Source: Campylobacterota bacterium
GTDB lineage: Bacteria; Campylobacterota; Campylobacteria; Campylobacterales; Sulfurovaceae
Assembly (NCBI GenBank): GCA_022600655.1
Contig: JAHZJZ010000317.1
Location: 1-5,148, forward strand
DNA: 5,148 nt
Direction: 5' to 3'
Shown here: in pieces, positions 1 to 5,148 of the stretch
Position numbering within the stretch: position 1 is the stretch's first letter
How the letters are laid out: each line of letters begins with the position of its first letter
Made by a program: the position numbers and the translations under genes
Notes under the pieces: model-generated
Told to the model about the DNA's origin: nothing
The model's database searches: none
The model's input: the letters and a program-made list of their open reading frames with translations, nothing else

Positions 1-18
1 CTTACAAATAAGTTCCAA

Positions 19-24
19 TATAAT
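19..24 (+). promoter_or_regulatory. Candidate -10 element (TATAAT) upstream of the SPFH gene
   Basis: A perfect TATAAT lies about 70 bases before the SPFH start codon in AT-rich DNA. No good -35 box sits at the usual distance: the nearest TTACAA (2-7) leaves only an 11-base spacer. Campylobacterota sigma-70 promoters are known for a conserved -10 and a weak -35, so this is plausible. In such AT-rich sequence a chance match is also easy. If used, it would give a leader of about 60 bases carrying the inverted repeat at 46-71. Confidence 0.3.
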
Positions 25-45
25 TTAATAAAAAGTAAAAAAACT

Positions 46-71
46 GTAACATTAAACTTAATTATTGTTAC
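46..71. repeat. Inverted repeat in the SPFH leader (possible operator or hairpin)
   Basis: GTAACATTAA (46-55) and TTATTGTTAC (62-71) are complementary at 9 of 10 positions across a 6-base centre (56-61). The repeat ends 6 bases before the GGGAGG ribosome binding site. As DNA it could be the operator of a dimeric regulator. As RNA it could form a hairpin next to the ribosome site. I do not recognise it as the site of a named regulator, and being almost all A/T it may be fortuitous. Confidence 0.4.
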
Positions 72-77
72 TAACTT

Positions 78-83
78 GGGAGG
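78..83 (+). promoter_or_regulatory. Ribosome binding site fixing the SPFH start at 91
   Basis: GGGAGG lies 7 bases before the ATG at 91. The open frame can be extended to a TTG at 76, but that codon overlaps this strong Shine-Dalgarno sequence and would add only Met-Gly-Gly-Lys-Ala. The ATG at 91 gives a classic Met-Lys-Lys start ahead of a hydrophobic helix, so 91 is preferred. Confidence 0.8.
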
Positions 84-90
84 GAAAGCA

Positions 91-921
91 ATGAAAAAAA
101 TGACTGGTATGATTATACTCATTCTACTTGTGGGCTACTTTGTTATCATTAAACGAACAACTGTTACAGAGGGAACTGAAGCTGTTATTATAGATAAACC
201 TTGGTTTTTTGGGAAGTCAGGCGTACAAAAAACGCCTATAGCAAAGGGAACCATATGGAGTACACGCTCAACAGAAGTCAAATTAGTATCGGTTCGTTTT
301 TTTGAAATAGCTGAACCAATGGAAGCGGTACTAACCCTAGATAATAATCCTATTAAACTTACAATCTATTTAACATTTAAAAATATTAAAGGAAAAACCC
401 CTCTACTCGTTGAAAAATTTGGGAACAATAATGAGTGGTATGAGCATCTTCTGCGTAGACCTTTACAAAATACAGTTAGAGTTTTTATTAAAAAACATAC
501 ACTTGAATCGATACTCAATGATGAACTAAAAACAGCAGAGCTAAAAGATGCTATCCATTTTGGGGTAGAAGAGTTTCTAAAAACACACAAAATACCCACA
601 CAACTTATTGATATTAATATTCCAGAGATTACACCTCCTAATGAACTCATAGAAGCTTCCATTCAAACGGAAGTTGAAAAACAAAATGCCAAAACAGAAC
701 AGATAAAGATAGAGACTGAGAAACTAAGACAGATAGTCCAGGAGGAAAAAGCGAAAGCTGACCGTGCTTATATGAAAAAGATGAACCTCTCTCCAAGACA
801 ATACTTAGAACTAATGAAAATAGAGTTAGAGAGCAAACGTTTAGCAAATCAACGTCATGCTCTTGACAGTGCCAAAGATAGTAATGGAAGTATACAGGTA
901 CAGATAAATATGGGGAAGTAA
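91..921 (+). CDS. Membrane-anchored SPFH/Band 7 (prohibitin-like) protein
   Basis: The predicted protein has 276 residues. Residues 1-6 are short and basic, 7-20 form one hydrophobic helix, and about 24-185 read as an SPFH/Band 7 domain. Family-like landmarks include VTEGTEAVIIDKP (25-37), a PIAKGTIW turn (49-56), TLDNNPIKLTIYLTF (82-96), an NTVR segment (127-130) and INIPEITPP (175-183). Residues 186-225 are rich in Glu, Lys and Gln and look like the coiled coil that usually follows the domain; the tail ends hydrophilic. SPFH proteins form membrane-bound rings or microdomains that scaffold proteases and other complexes, so a signal-anchor topology with the domain outside the cytoplasm is likely. 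No ftsH, hflK/hflC partner or nfeD gene is visible beside it, so the specific job is unknown. A small membrane-protein gene follows 52 bases downstream and may be its partner. Class assignment is fairly sure; function is not. Confidence 0.8.
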   Translation: MKKMTGMIILILLVGYFVIIKRTTVTEGTEAVIIDKPWFFGKSGVQKTPIAKGTIWSTRSTEVKLVSVRFFEIAEPMEAVLTLDNNPIKLTIYLTFKNIKGKTPLLVEKFGNNNEWYEHLLRRPLQNTVRVFIKKHTLESILNDELKTAELKDAIHFGVEEFLKTHKIPTQLIDINIPEITPPNELIEASIQTEVEKQNAKTEQIKIETEKLRQIVQEEKAKADRAYMKKMNLSPRQYLELMKIELESKRLANQRHALDSAKDSNGSIQVQINMGK

Positions 922-942
922 TTAAGTCGATAAATGTTATTA

Positions 943-963
943 TTTTTAATAAATTATTAAAAA
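943..963. repeat. Perfect AT-only palindrome between the SPFH and small membrane-protein genes
   Basis: TTTTTAATAA (943-952) and TTATTAAAAA (954-963) are exact reverse complements around one central A. The palindrome ends 10 bases before the ATG at 974 and takes up much of the 52-base gap. With no G/C pairs an RNA hairpin would be weak, so an intrinsic terminator is doubtful. It might be a protein-binding site, an attenuating structure over the next gene's start, or a low-complexity coincidence. Confidence 0.4.
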
Positions 964-973
964 AGATTATTAA

Positions 974-1384
974 ATGCAAATTATTATATTTTTATTAGAA
1001 ATAATTGTTATTTTTGTTTTAATAGAGATAGACTCTTTACCTTCTCAATCTAAATATATAGAACGGCAAGATAGTACTTACCACAGCTACTATGCCATAA
1101 ATATTTCAGGGAAGTATGACTTAGTTCTTAGCAATACCCCTAACCAACAAAAAGTTCTTGCTTGGAGAGATTCATTTTTAAAAGATGAGATGTTATTACA
1201 TTTTCCAGATTTGCATCATATGTCTAAATTTGTCAATAAGAGGGTTGTTGATAATGGAAATTTTAAAAATGAATTAATAGGGTATATGGAAAACATACAT
1301 GGAGAGTATGCTTCAGGAGATATTAATATGGCAATGTATAAAGAGGCTATGCTAAACCCTAACCCCTCTCTACCTGCCTATTGA
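974..1384 (+). CDS. Unrecognised small protein with N-terminal membrane segment
   Basis: This 136-residue protein matches no family I recognise. Residues 2-17 are strongly hydrophobic, interrupted by Glu9, and suggest a membrane anchor or uncleaved signal. No Lys or Arg precedes this segment, so topology is ambiguous. The rest is hydrophilic and mixed in charge, with a Tyr-rich stretch (36-49), a His/Met patch around HFPDLHHM (76-83) and a Pro-rich end (PNPSLPAY). The frame begins right after an in-frame TAA (971-973), so 974 is the earliest start. The only ribosome-site-like sequence is a weak AAAAG at 961-965. It follows the SPFH gene on the same strand and is probably cotranscribed. Its stop lies one base from the carA stop on the opposite strand. 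Its length and plausible start and anchor favour a real gene, but without homology this stays tentative. Confidence 0.6.
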   Translation: MQIIIFLLEIIVIFVLIEIDSLPSQSKYIERQDSTYHSYYAINISGKYDLVLSNTPNQQKVLAWRDSFLKDEMLLHFPDLHHMSKFVNKRVVDNGNFKNELIGYMENIHGEYASGDINMAMYKEAMLNPNPSLPAY

Positions 1385-1385
1385 C

Positions 1386-2504
1386 TTACAACATATTTTT
1401 AAACTCAGTAAAGATATAAGCACTCTCATGAGGTCCAGGACTCGCCTCTGGGTGATGCTGTACCGACATGCTTGGAGAGTCATTATATTTTAACCCTTCA
1501 ATGGTATTGTCAAAAAGATTTTTATGGGTCACTTCTGCTACTTCTACAATACTGTCTGGAACATTATAGTTATGGTTTTGAGCAGTTATCTCTACCATAC
1601 CATTCATGTTGTTTTTTACAGGGTGATTACCACCATGGTGTCCAAACTTTAACTTATAAGTATCGTACCCATGAGCGATAGAGAGAAGTTGATGCCCTAA
1701 ACAGATACCAAAAAGAGGTACTTTAGCAGCGATAAGCTTTTTAATCTTTGCTTGTTCCTCTTTTAAAATCAGTGGGTCACCAGGTCCATTAGATAAAAAT
1801 ACACCATCTATCTCTTTAGCAGTAAACTTCTCGATGATAGGCTCAGCCTCCATAGAGTTAGGAACCACTTCTACTTCCATACCTGCATGGGTTAACTCAT
1901 TTAAAATATTTCGTTTAATACCAAAGTCAAGAGCAATAATTTTTCTAGAAGTTTGTGGCTCTTCATACTTAAATGTTTCAGTACTGTATCGTGCCTCTTT
2001 GTGAACGTAGCTCTCTTTGGTACTTACTTGTTCAATATAATTTACCTCTTCAATTCTAGGAGCATCTGCCAACATCTGTTTAAGTTCATCTCTATCATGA
2101 ACTTCGGTTGAAGCAATCATCATCATCGCCCCTTCAGCTCTTAACATCTTGGTTAAAAAACGCGTATCTATCTCAGTAATACCTAAAATACCATGCTTTT
2201 TAAGTAGACTCTCTAGGGTTTCTTCACATCTAAAGTTTGAAGGACGTGCTTGATAAGAACGAACAATAATCCCTTTACAGTAAGCCCCTCTACTCTCCAT
2301 ATCTTGAGCATTACATCCCACATTACCAATCTCAGGCATAGTAAAAGTTACAAATTGCCCAGCATATGAAGGGTCGGTAACAATCTCTTGATATCCTGTT
2401 AGTGAGGTATTAAAAACAATCTCACCAACACTGCTTCCCTCTGCCCCAAAACTTTTTGCCTCTAAATAGGTACCATTTTCAAAATATAGTGAAACTTTTT
2501 GCAT
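1386..2504 (-). CDS. carA: Carbamoyl-phosphate synthase small (glutaminase) subunit
   Basis: CarA hydrolyses glutamine and channels ammonia to the large subunit CarB, which makes carbamoyl phosphate for pyrimidine and arginine synthesis in the cytoplasm. The protein has 372 residues, close to the usual 370-385. Residues 1-150 form the CarA-specific N-terminal domain, with FNTSLTGYQEIVTDPSY (31-47) and LGITEIDTR (107-115). From about 188 on is a class I glutamine amidotransferase domain: SNGPGDP (238-244), nucleophile Cys268 in LFGICLGHQ, and His351/Glu353 in HHPEASPGP. The catalytic triad is therefore complete. The ATG overlaps the stop of the DUF507 gene by one base (TAATG), and an AGAGGG ribosome site (2513-2518) lies inside that gene, pointing to translational coupling. 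It is the last gene of the cluster; carB is not in the window. There is no room for a terminator before the convergent gene. Confidence 0.97.
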   Translation of the reverse strand: MQKVSLYFENGTYLEAKSFGAEGSSVGEIVFNTSLTGYQEIVTDPSYAGQFVTFTMPEIGNVGCNAQDMESRGAYCKGIIVRSYQARPSNFRCEETLESLLKKHGILGITEIDTRFLTKMLRAEGAMMMIASTEVHDRDELKQMLADAPRIEEVNYIEQVSTKESYVHKEARYSTETFKYEEPQTSRKIIALDFGIKRNILNELTHAGMEVEVVPNSMEAEPIIEKFTAKEIDGVFLSNGPGDPLILKEEQAKIKKLIAAKVPLFGICLGHQLLSIAHGYDTYKLKFGHHGGNHPVKNNMNGMVEITAQNHNYNVPDSIVEVAEVTHKNLFDNTIEGLKYNDSPSMSVQHHPEASPGPHESAYIFTEFKNML

Positions 2505-3055
2505 TACATCATCCCTCTTCTTACTAACTCTTCTTGATAAAGACGCTCATATACCAACTCATACTCTACAGAGCCTGGTACATACTCTTTCTCCATCTTT
2601 TTAATCTTCTCGTAAACCTTATCATCCATCTCATCGTATGCTGCTGCAAAAGCCTTAAATGCTTTAAAGATAACATTTCGTACTTGATTTTCATTGACTT
2701 CATACTCAAGCAGATAGTTCTCATACAGCTCATCTAAAATAGTATGGGCTACATCATTGTATCGCTCATCATAATCCATAATAACACCATACTCAGGAGC
2801 CAACCGTTTTTTAATCATAAAGAAAAGTTCACGCTCTTTAACTTGTTGAATCTCTATCTCATCAATATTATCATCAAGCATATCATAAACTTTTGCATCA
2901 AGCTTTTTCTCTTTTTCAAGATTAGCATTAATAATATCTTTACAAACTTGAACTACAGCCTCTTTTCCTTTAGGCATGGTTACAAATGAAGCATTGGCTA
3001 AGTCAATACCTATTTTAGATGCTACATAACCAGTCTGTTTGGATTTTAATCGCAT
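2504..3055 (-). CDS. DUF507 family protein, unknown function
   Basis: This 183-residue, soluble, charged and probably mostly helical protein resembles the DUF507 family, which I recall lying beside carA in Campylobacter and relatives. No signal peptide, membrane helix or catalytic motif is visible. The start is well supported: AAGGAGA (3061-3067) sits 5 bases before the ATG, and the protein opens MRLKSKQTGYVASKI. Residues 10-92 and 101-183 align without gaps at a constant offset of 91. They share VAxxIxx[D/E]L (11-19 and 102-110), Val34/Val37 with Val125/Val128, and DxKVY (53-57 and 144-148), which suggests two copies of one ancestral unit. It lies 30 bases after purA and overlaps carA by one base, so it is likely made with both. 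A role in nucleotide metabolism is suggested by context only. The family call rests on my memory of the sequence type. Confidence 0.8.
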   Translation of the reverse strand: MRLKSKQTGYVASKIGIDLANASFVTMPKGKEAVVQVCKDIINANLEKEKKLDAKVYDMLDDNIDEIEIQQVKERELFFMIKKRLAPEYGVIMDYDERYNDVAHTILDELYENYLLEYEVNENQVRNVIFKAFKAFAAAYDEMDDKVYEKIKKMEKEYVPGSVEYELVYERLYQEELVRRGMM

Positions 3056-3060
3056 TTGAC

Positions 3061-3067
3061 TCTCCTT
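3061..3067 (-). promoter_or_regulatory. Ribosome binding site of the DUF507 gene
   Basis: On the minus strand this reads AAGGAGA, 5 bases before the ATG at 3055. It is the strongest Shine-Dalgarno match in the right-hand cluster and fills part of the 30-base gap after purA. The gap shows no hairpin or T-run to end transcription, so read-through from purA is likely. Confidence 0.75.
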
Positions 3068-3085
3068 TTTAGTATCTCTTTAATT

Positions 3086-4336
3086 TTAACGTATTATTGT
3101 ATCTTCTCTATCTGGACTGGTTGAAATAATACCAATCTTACAACCAACCATATCTTCAAGTGCTTCGATATAAGATTTTGCTGTATCTGGAAGCTCATCA
3201 AATACTCTAACTCCCTCTGTCTTATCCCAACCTGGGAATGTTTTATAAACAGGATTTGCAGTCTCTAAGTCATAAGGAACGTAGTTAACCTCTTGACCAT
3301 CAATCTCATAAGCGACACAAACTTTAACCTCATCAAAACCATCAATAACATCCAATTTCATCAGAGAGATTTGGTCAACACCATTTACTCTAACAGCATG
3401 TCTCATAGCCACAGCATCAAACCAACCACATCGTCTTGGACGACCTGTAGTGGTTCCAAACTCATGACCATTTTGACGAAGTTTCTCACCATGATCACCA
3501 AAATCTTCACTTGGGAAAGGACCATTACCAACACGGGTACAGTATGCTTTAGCAATTCCTGTTACTTTTCCTAAATCTTTTGGATTAATTCCAAGTCCAG
3601 AACAAGCCCCTGCACTTACCGTTGTAGACGAAGTTACATAAGGGTAAGTACCATGGTCGATATCTAACATAGTACCTTGAGCACCCTCAAGCAGTACCTT
3701 TTTATCTTCATCTAAAACTTTCCAAATAAGTTGCGTTGTATCGGTAATATGTGGAGCTAAAATAGCTTTATACCCCTCTAACTCTTCTATAAGTGCCTCT
3801 TTGGTTGGTACTTCAACCTCCATTACTTCAAAGATAGCTTGATTCTGCTCAAAGAACTCAACAACTTTGGAAGCTAGTTTCTCGGTATCTAGTAGTTCAC
3901 CCACACGGTGACCTACACGAGCAATTTTATCTCCATAAGCAGGTCCAATTCCTTTACCTGTCGTACCAATGGCTTTGTCACCCTTCATACGCTCTTTGGC
4001 TTGGTCAATCAGTGCATGGTATGGTAGTAAAAGATGGGCTTTATCAGAGATAAAAAGTCTCCCCTCTAAATTATCAAACTGACTCATCTCTTTAATAAAA
4101 TCTTTAGGTGATAAAACAACCCCGTTACCCACAATATTTTTTGCATTAGCATTTAAAACACCTGATGGAATAAGGTGTAGTGCATACTTTTTACCCTCTA
4201 CTACAATCGTATGTCCAGCATTGTGACCACCAGCAAAACGACACACATAGTCATGGGTCTGTGCCATATGGTCAACTATTTTACCTTTTCCTTCATCTCC
4301 CCACTGCAATCCTACAATTAAATCTGCTTTATTCAT
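3086..4336 (-). CDS. purA: Adenylosuccinate synthetase
   Basis: PurA joins IMP and aspartate using GTP to form adenylosuccinate, the first committed step to AMP, as a cytoplasmic homodimer. The protein has 416 residues, slightly shorter than E. coli PurA (432), consistent with compact bacterial forms. The signature QWGDEGKGK spans 11-19 and includes the predicted catalytic base Asp14; His42 in NAGHT matches the conserved catalytic histidine. GTTGKGIGPAYGDKIAR (124-140) is the second family signature. EGAQGTMLDIDHGTYPYVTSS lies at 218-238, the basic GTTTGRPRRCGW loop at 294-305 is part of the substrate site, and the C-terminus keeps the STSPDRED nucleotide-binding type motif (405-412). All expected landmarks are present, so the enzyme should be active. 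The start lies 21 bases after the hisZ-like stop. A GAGGAA ribosome site (4348-4353) is 11 bases before the ATG, slightly far. Confidence 0.98.
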   Translation of the reverse strand: MNKADLIVGLQWGDEGKGKIVDHMAQTHDYVCRFAGGHNAGHTIVVEGKKYALHLIPSGVLNANAKNIVGNGVVLSPKDFIKEMSQFDNLEGRLFISDKAHLLLPYHALIDQAKERMKGDKAIGTTGKGIGPAYGDKIARVGHRVGELLDTEKLASKVVEFFEQNQAIFEVMEVEVPTKEALIEELEGYKAILAPHITDTTQLIWKVLDEDKKVLLEGAQGTMLDIDHGTYPYVTSSTTVSAGACSGLGINPKDLGKVTGIAKAYCTRVGNGPFPSEDFGDHGEKLRQNGHEFGTTTGRPRRCGWFDAVAMRHAVRVNGVDQISLMKLDVIDGFDEVKVCVAYEIDGQEVNYVPYDLETANPVYKTFPGWDKTEGVRVFDELPDTAKSYIEALEDMVGCKIGIISTSPDREDTIIR

Positions 4337-4357
4337 CTCTTTTTTACTTCCTCTTTT

Positions 4358-5148
4358 TTATAAACTCTTCATTTTTTGCAATCGCATTTTCTGCAATAAC
4401 ATCTTTTGATTAATACACTCATCTGTATAGAGAGCAAACCCTGCTGCATTTAAACTGTCAATACTATAAACACCACCACGAACCAATAGCTCATTTGCAT
4501 GGAACATTCTAAATGTCAATGAGCCATAATAACGCATCTTTGCATAGTAGAGTGGTGCAACAATAACTGAACCATAGTCAATCTTTGAAATTGCCTCTTT
4601 AATCAATATTAGCTCAGCCTGAATATCTTCAGGAATCCCCTCTAAGTCATCCAAATCTTCTGGTCGATGAATACGAATTAACTTGTTCATCCATGGAATA
4701 TCTAACTCTAAAATCGCTTCTATATTGGTATCGTGAAGTAGTTCTAAATCTACCCCATACTTTTCACTTAAAAGCATTGGTATACGCATATTTGAAATCT
4801 GCAACAACGCTTCAAGCTCTAACTTTCGCACTAGACTACTTGCTCTGTTGACTACTTCATCAAATGTACCATCAAGAATCTCAGCACCTACTTGATACTG
4901 CTCTTGAGTTGGGAAAGATACCACAGGCTGAATATAAAACCATTTTTTAGACTCAGCAGTACGTCCTATTCTTTTGGTCACGATTCTTACTACATCAGCT
5001 GTACTATCAGCTCTAAGCGTCACCATGTGGTTATGCTCATCATTAAGGTGCAAAAGTGGCTTTTCATCTTCAAAAGAGCTATGTTGATGATAAGAGAAGA
5101 GTGGTGTTACTATCTCCTCATATCCATTAGACTCCAAAACATCAGCAC
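4358..5148 (-). CDS. hisZ: HisZ-like ATP phosphoribosyltransferase regulatory subunit, 5' end off window
   Basis: The frame stays open to the window edge (ADVLESNGYEEIVTP at the visible start), so the true start lies beyond 5148; 262 residues are visible. It resembles the histidyl-tRNA synthetase catalytic fold: GYEEIVTPLF near the start, LRADSTADVVRI (motif 2-like) and YQVGAEILDG, the last resembling the QVGAE motif of HisS/HisZ. It ends soon after the catalytic core, with no anticodon-binding domain, which fits HisZ. HisZ is the non-catalytic partner of short-form HisG in the first step of histidine synthesis and in feedback control by histidine. Two oddities stand out. The GGRYD-type glycine motif reads GGVYSI with a shortened loop before AAGFALYTDE, and the tail carries three 5-residue units ending in LQKM-type repeats. 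A divergent HisRS-like paralogue is the main alternative. purA follows after 21 bases, in the same operon. Confidence 0.82.
   Translation of the reverse strand, partial: ADVLESNGYEEIVTPLFSYHQHSSFEDEKPLLHLNDEHNHMVTLRADSTADVVRIVTKRIGRTAESKKWFYIQPVVSFPTQEQYQVGAEILDGTFDEVVNRASSLVRKLELEALLQISNMRIPMLLSEKYGVDLELLHDTNIEAILELDIPWMNKLIRIHRPEDLDDLEGIPEDIQAELILIKEAISKIDYGSVIVAPLYYAKMRYYGSLTFRMFHANELLVRGGVYSIDSLNAAGFALYTDECINQKMLLQKMRLQKMKSL
4367..4411 (-). repeat. Three 15-base units encoding the HisZ-like C-terminal tail
   Basis: On the minus strand the tail encodes NQKML, LQKMR and LQKMK in succession, followed by Ser-Leu and the stop. Units two and three match at 11 of 15 bases, and units one and two at 8 of 15, around a shared CARAARATG core. 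This looks like an old in-frame tandem duplication at the gene's 3' end, close to the purA start. The short length means chance cannot be ruled out. Confidence 0.45.

Noticed and set aside
76..90. Earlier TTG start for the SPFH protein
   Set aside because: It overlaps the strong GGGAGG Shine-Dalgarno sequence, and the ATG at 91 gives a better N-terminus.
366..979. Minus-strand open frames across the SPFH gene
   Set aside because: Ser/Leu/Phe-rich translations opposite a recognisable SPFH domain; no ribosome sites and no family resemblance.
1350..1367. Telomere-like CTAAACCCTAACCCC stretch
   Set aside because: Fewer than three imperfect units inside a coding frame (encoding LNPNPS); a coincidence, not a repeat array.
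1342..1369. Possible carA terminator: AGAGG/CCTCT stem on the minus strand followed by TTTA
   Set aside because: The stem is only 5 base pairs with an 18-base loop and a very short T-run, and it lies inside the opposing gene's coding sequence.
1425..1432. CTCATGAG palindrome near the carA 3' end
   Set aside because: Eight bases within well-conserved carA coding sequence, no T-run after it; expected by chance.
1472..1681. Open frame on the plus strand inside carA
   Set aside because: Antisense to the conserved carA glutaminase domain, with low-complexity composition and no ribosome site or family resemblance; a shadow of carA.
2534..2989. Two hydrophobic-looking open frames on the plus strand inside the DUF507 gene
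   Set aside because: Their Leu/Ile richness is the reverse complement of the Glu/Lys/Asp-rich DUF507 codons; no independent gene signal.
5135..5137. TTG as the start of the HisZ-like gene
   Set aside because: The frame continues upstream (Ala-Asp-Val) to the window edge, and class II synthetase folds need more residues before the GYEEIVTP segment.

Overview
The window looks like chromosomal DNA from a low-GC member of the Campylobacterota (formerly Epsilonproteobacteria). The basis is the AT-rich coding style, the run hisZ-like / purA / DUF507 / carA, and my recollection that purA, DUF507 and carA are neighbours in Campylobacter and its relatives. A Sulfurovum-like, non-flagellated lineage is a reasonable guess because purA and the DUF507 gene are directly adjacent here. 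This is inference from memory, not a database match.

Right-hand part (1386-5148, minus strand): a compact, co-directional cluster read right to left. It holds an ATP phosphoribosyltransferase regulatory subunit-like gene (hisZ-like, cut by the window edge), adenylosuccinate synthetase (purA), a DUF507 protein of unknown function, and the carbamoyl-phosphate synthase small subunit (carA). Gaps are 21 and 30 bases, and the last pair overlaps by one base (TAATG), so one mRNA is likely. The known members serve histidine, AMP, and pyrimidine/arginine synthesis. These pathways share PRPP, ATP, glutamine and aspartate as inputs.

Left-hand part (1-1384, plus strand): an AT-rich leader with an inverted repeat, then a membrane-anchored SPFH/Band 7 (prohibitin-like) protein. 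After a 52-base AT-only palindromic gap comes a small unrecognised protein with an N-terminal hydrophobic segment. This pair converges on carA with a single base between the two stop codons and no visible intrinsic terminator.

I see no tRNA, rRNA, CRISPR array, insertion sequence or phage gene. No stretch without a gene exceeds about 90 bases. Most of the window is ordinary housekeeping DNA. The least explained parts are the SPFH-plus-small-membrane-protein pair, the two-fold internal repeat in the DUF507 protein, and the degenerate, repeat-tailed C-terminus of the HisZ-like protein.
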